Origin: Brachionus koreanus
Lineage: Eukaryota > Rotifera > Eurotatoria > Ploima > Brachionidae
DNA: 15,611 bases
Reading direction: 5' to 3'
NCBI GenBank assembly: GCA_016987375.1
Contig: PJRA01000555.1
Location: forward strand, 658,312-673,922
Below the pieces are notes generated by a model. It saw only the letters and a list, made by a program, of their open reading frames with translations. It did no database searches and was not told the DNA's origin. The translations under genes and the position numbers were made by a program. Positions 14,895 through 15,611 of the stretch are shown here, in pieces; positions within the stretch are counted from its first letter, which is position 1; each line of letters starts with the position of its first letter.

Positions 14895-15344
14895 TTATAA
14901 AAAAATTAAATTAATATTATTGCTAATTCTATGTTTAAAAAATGAAAGATTAAACTGAAGATCATCAATTAGGAATTGGTTAATAAAATTAGATAAAAAA
15001 TAGTCAAATGTTTTTGCAATATAACCGTTAAATTTTCCTTTCGAAGGAATCAGGTAATCATTAATATTTCTTAGAGCATGATAAGATTTAGTTGAACAGT
15101 TGCTGATTAGACTATCTTTTAGACAAATTGGTGAGTTCTTTACATTTAAAATTTTATGAACAAATTGAGCTAGACGTTTGATAATTCTGTGTTCAAAACA
15201 ATCAATATTAAATTCGCTTAATATGTTATTTAGAATGTTAAAATCACTATTGCACAAAATACTCGGTCGAATATTAAATACTTTTTGAATACAATTGTAA
15301 TATGAATTAGCTAATTTTTGAATTGATATTTTCGTGCTAATTTC
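14895..15344 (-). pseudogene. LINE C-terminal fragment, 149 open codons
   Basis: Open from 15344 (after a TAG at 15347-15345) to a TAA at 14895. It reads EISTKISIQKLANSYYNCIQ, KVFNIRPSILCNSDF, FEHRIIKRLAQFVHKILN, YHALRNINDYLIP, GYIAKTFDYFLSNFINQFLI. The pattern (RI.KRL..F.HKI.N...SP..L...L......YxLRN..D...P...K..YG..TF.YF...FIN) is what I associate with the end of ORF2 in some invertebrate non-LTR retrotransposons. There is no ATG near the start, and the catalytic RT part is absent, so this is a 5'-truncated or broken copy, though its frame is unusually well kept. It is a different family from the other fragments. Retroelement assignment is from pattern memory; a search would settle it. Confidence 0.6.
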
Positions 15345-15611
15345 CTATATAATGATGCAGACTTATTAGATGAACTGTCCTTCATATGCAATTTTTATTG
15401 AGATATTTTCATGAGGTGTTTTCTGAAATAAATCTTATTATTATTAAGTAAATAGAGAGCTTGAATTTAGTGAATTTAAACATTGATCTCTTGATCACAA
15501 AGCTATTAATTAATCTTGAGTAAAAAAATCTAACCGTTTTTTTTTTCCATCATTAGATTTTCGCTATTCCTTAGTAAAGTGTCTTAAAAGAAAGTGATAA
15601 CATTCTGTCTA
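15345..15611. other. Right end of the window, nothing firm
   Basis: AT-rich. A short minus-strand open piece (KTPHENISIKIAYEGQFI, around 15420-15373) could belong to the LINE at 14895-15344 in another frame, but this is not supported further. Confidence 0.3.

Noticed and set aside
1..15611. CRISPR array, tRNA or rRNA genes, bacterial operon signals
   Set aside because: No regularly spaced repeats, no cloverleaf-like segment and no rRNA-like conserved stretch was noticed; gene structure is eukaryotic.

Overview
The window reads as nuclear DNA of a small invertebrate animal. It is very AT-rich, full of long A/T runs, and its coding exons stand out as islands of higher GC. Three animal genes are split by tiny introns (49-63 bp where measurable) with GT...AG borders, and the space between them is littered with broken non-LTR retrotransposons. 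The very short introns and the style of the retroelement remnants make me think of a monogonont rotifer (Brachionus-like), but that is an inference; nothing in the sequence fixes the species.

Layout. 39-460 (-): broken C-terminal part of a LINE. 545-632 (+): a LINE 3' tail. 945-1301 (+): the last two exons of a syntrophin gene. 1593-2617 (-): a complete purine nucleoside phosphorylase (PNP) gene in three exons, tail to tail with syntrophin. 2618-6700: intergenic DNA holding a LINE 3' tail (3450-3525) and two broken LINE reverse transcriptase (RT) ends facing each other (4571-5293 + and 5507-5903 -). 6704-12417 (-): a complete ceramide transfer protein gene (CERT/COL4A3BP) with PH domain, serine-repeat motif, FFAT motif and START domain. 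Its 3377-bp intron (7688-11064) holds at least four, probably five, LINE fragments, all on the + strand, plus an unidentified open frame (9619-9933). 12418-15611: AT-rich DNA with one isolated exon-like 57-mer (14247-14303, -) and two more LINE fragments (14561-14795 + and 14895-15344 -).

Most notable: the START-domain part of CERT contains two homologous, tandem exons (7184-7322 and 6968-7088). They have the same splice phases, and the reading frame is kept only if exactly one of them is used. This is the arrangement of mutually exclusive exons, and it would give two CERT isoforms (603 and 597 residues) differing in a segment of the lipid-binding fold.

The three genes do not form a pathway. 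Syntrophin is a cytoskeletal adaptor of the dystrophin complex, PNP works in purine salvage, and CERT moves ceramide from ER to Golgi. They are simply neighbours.
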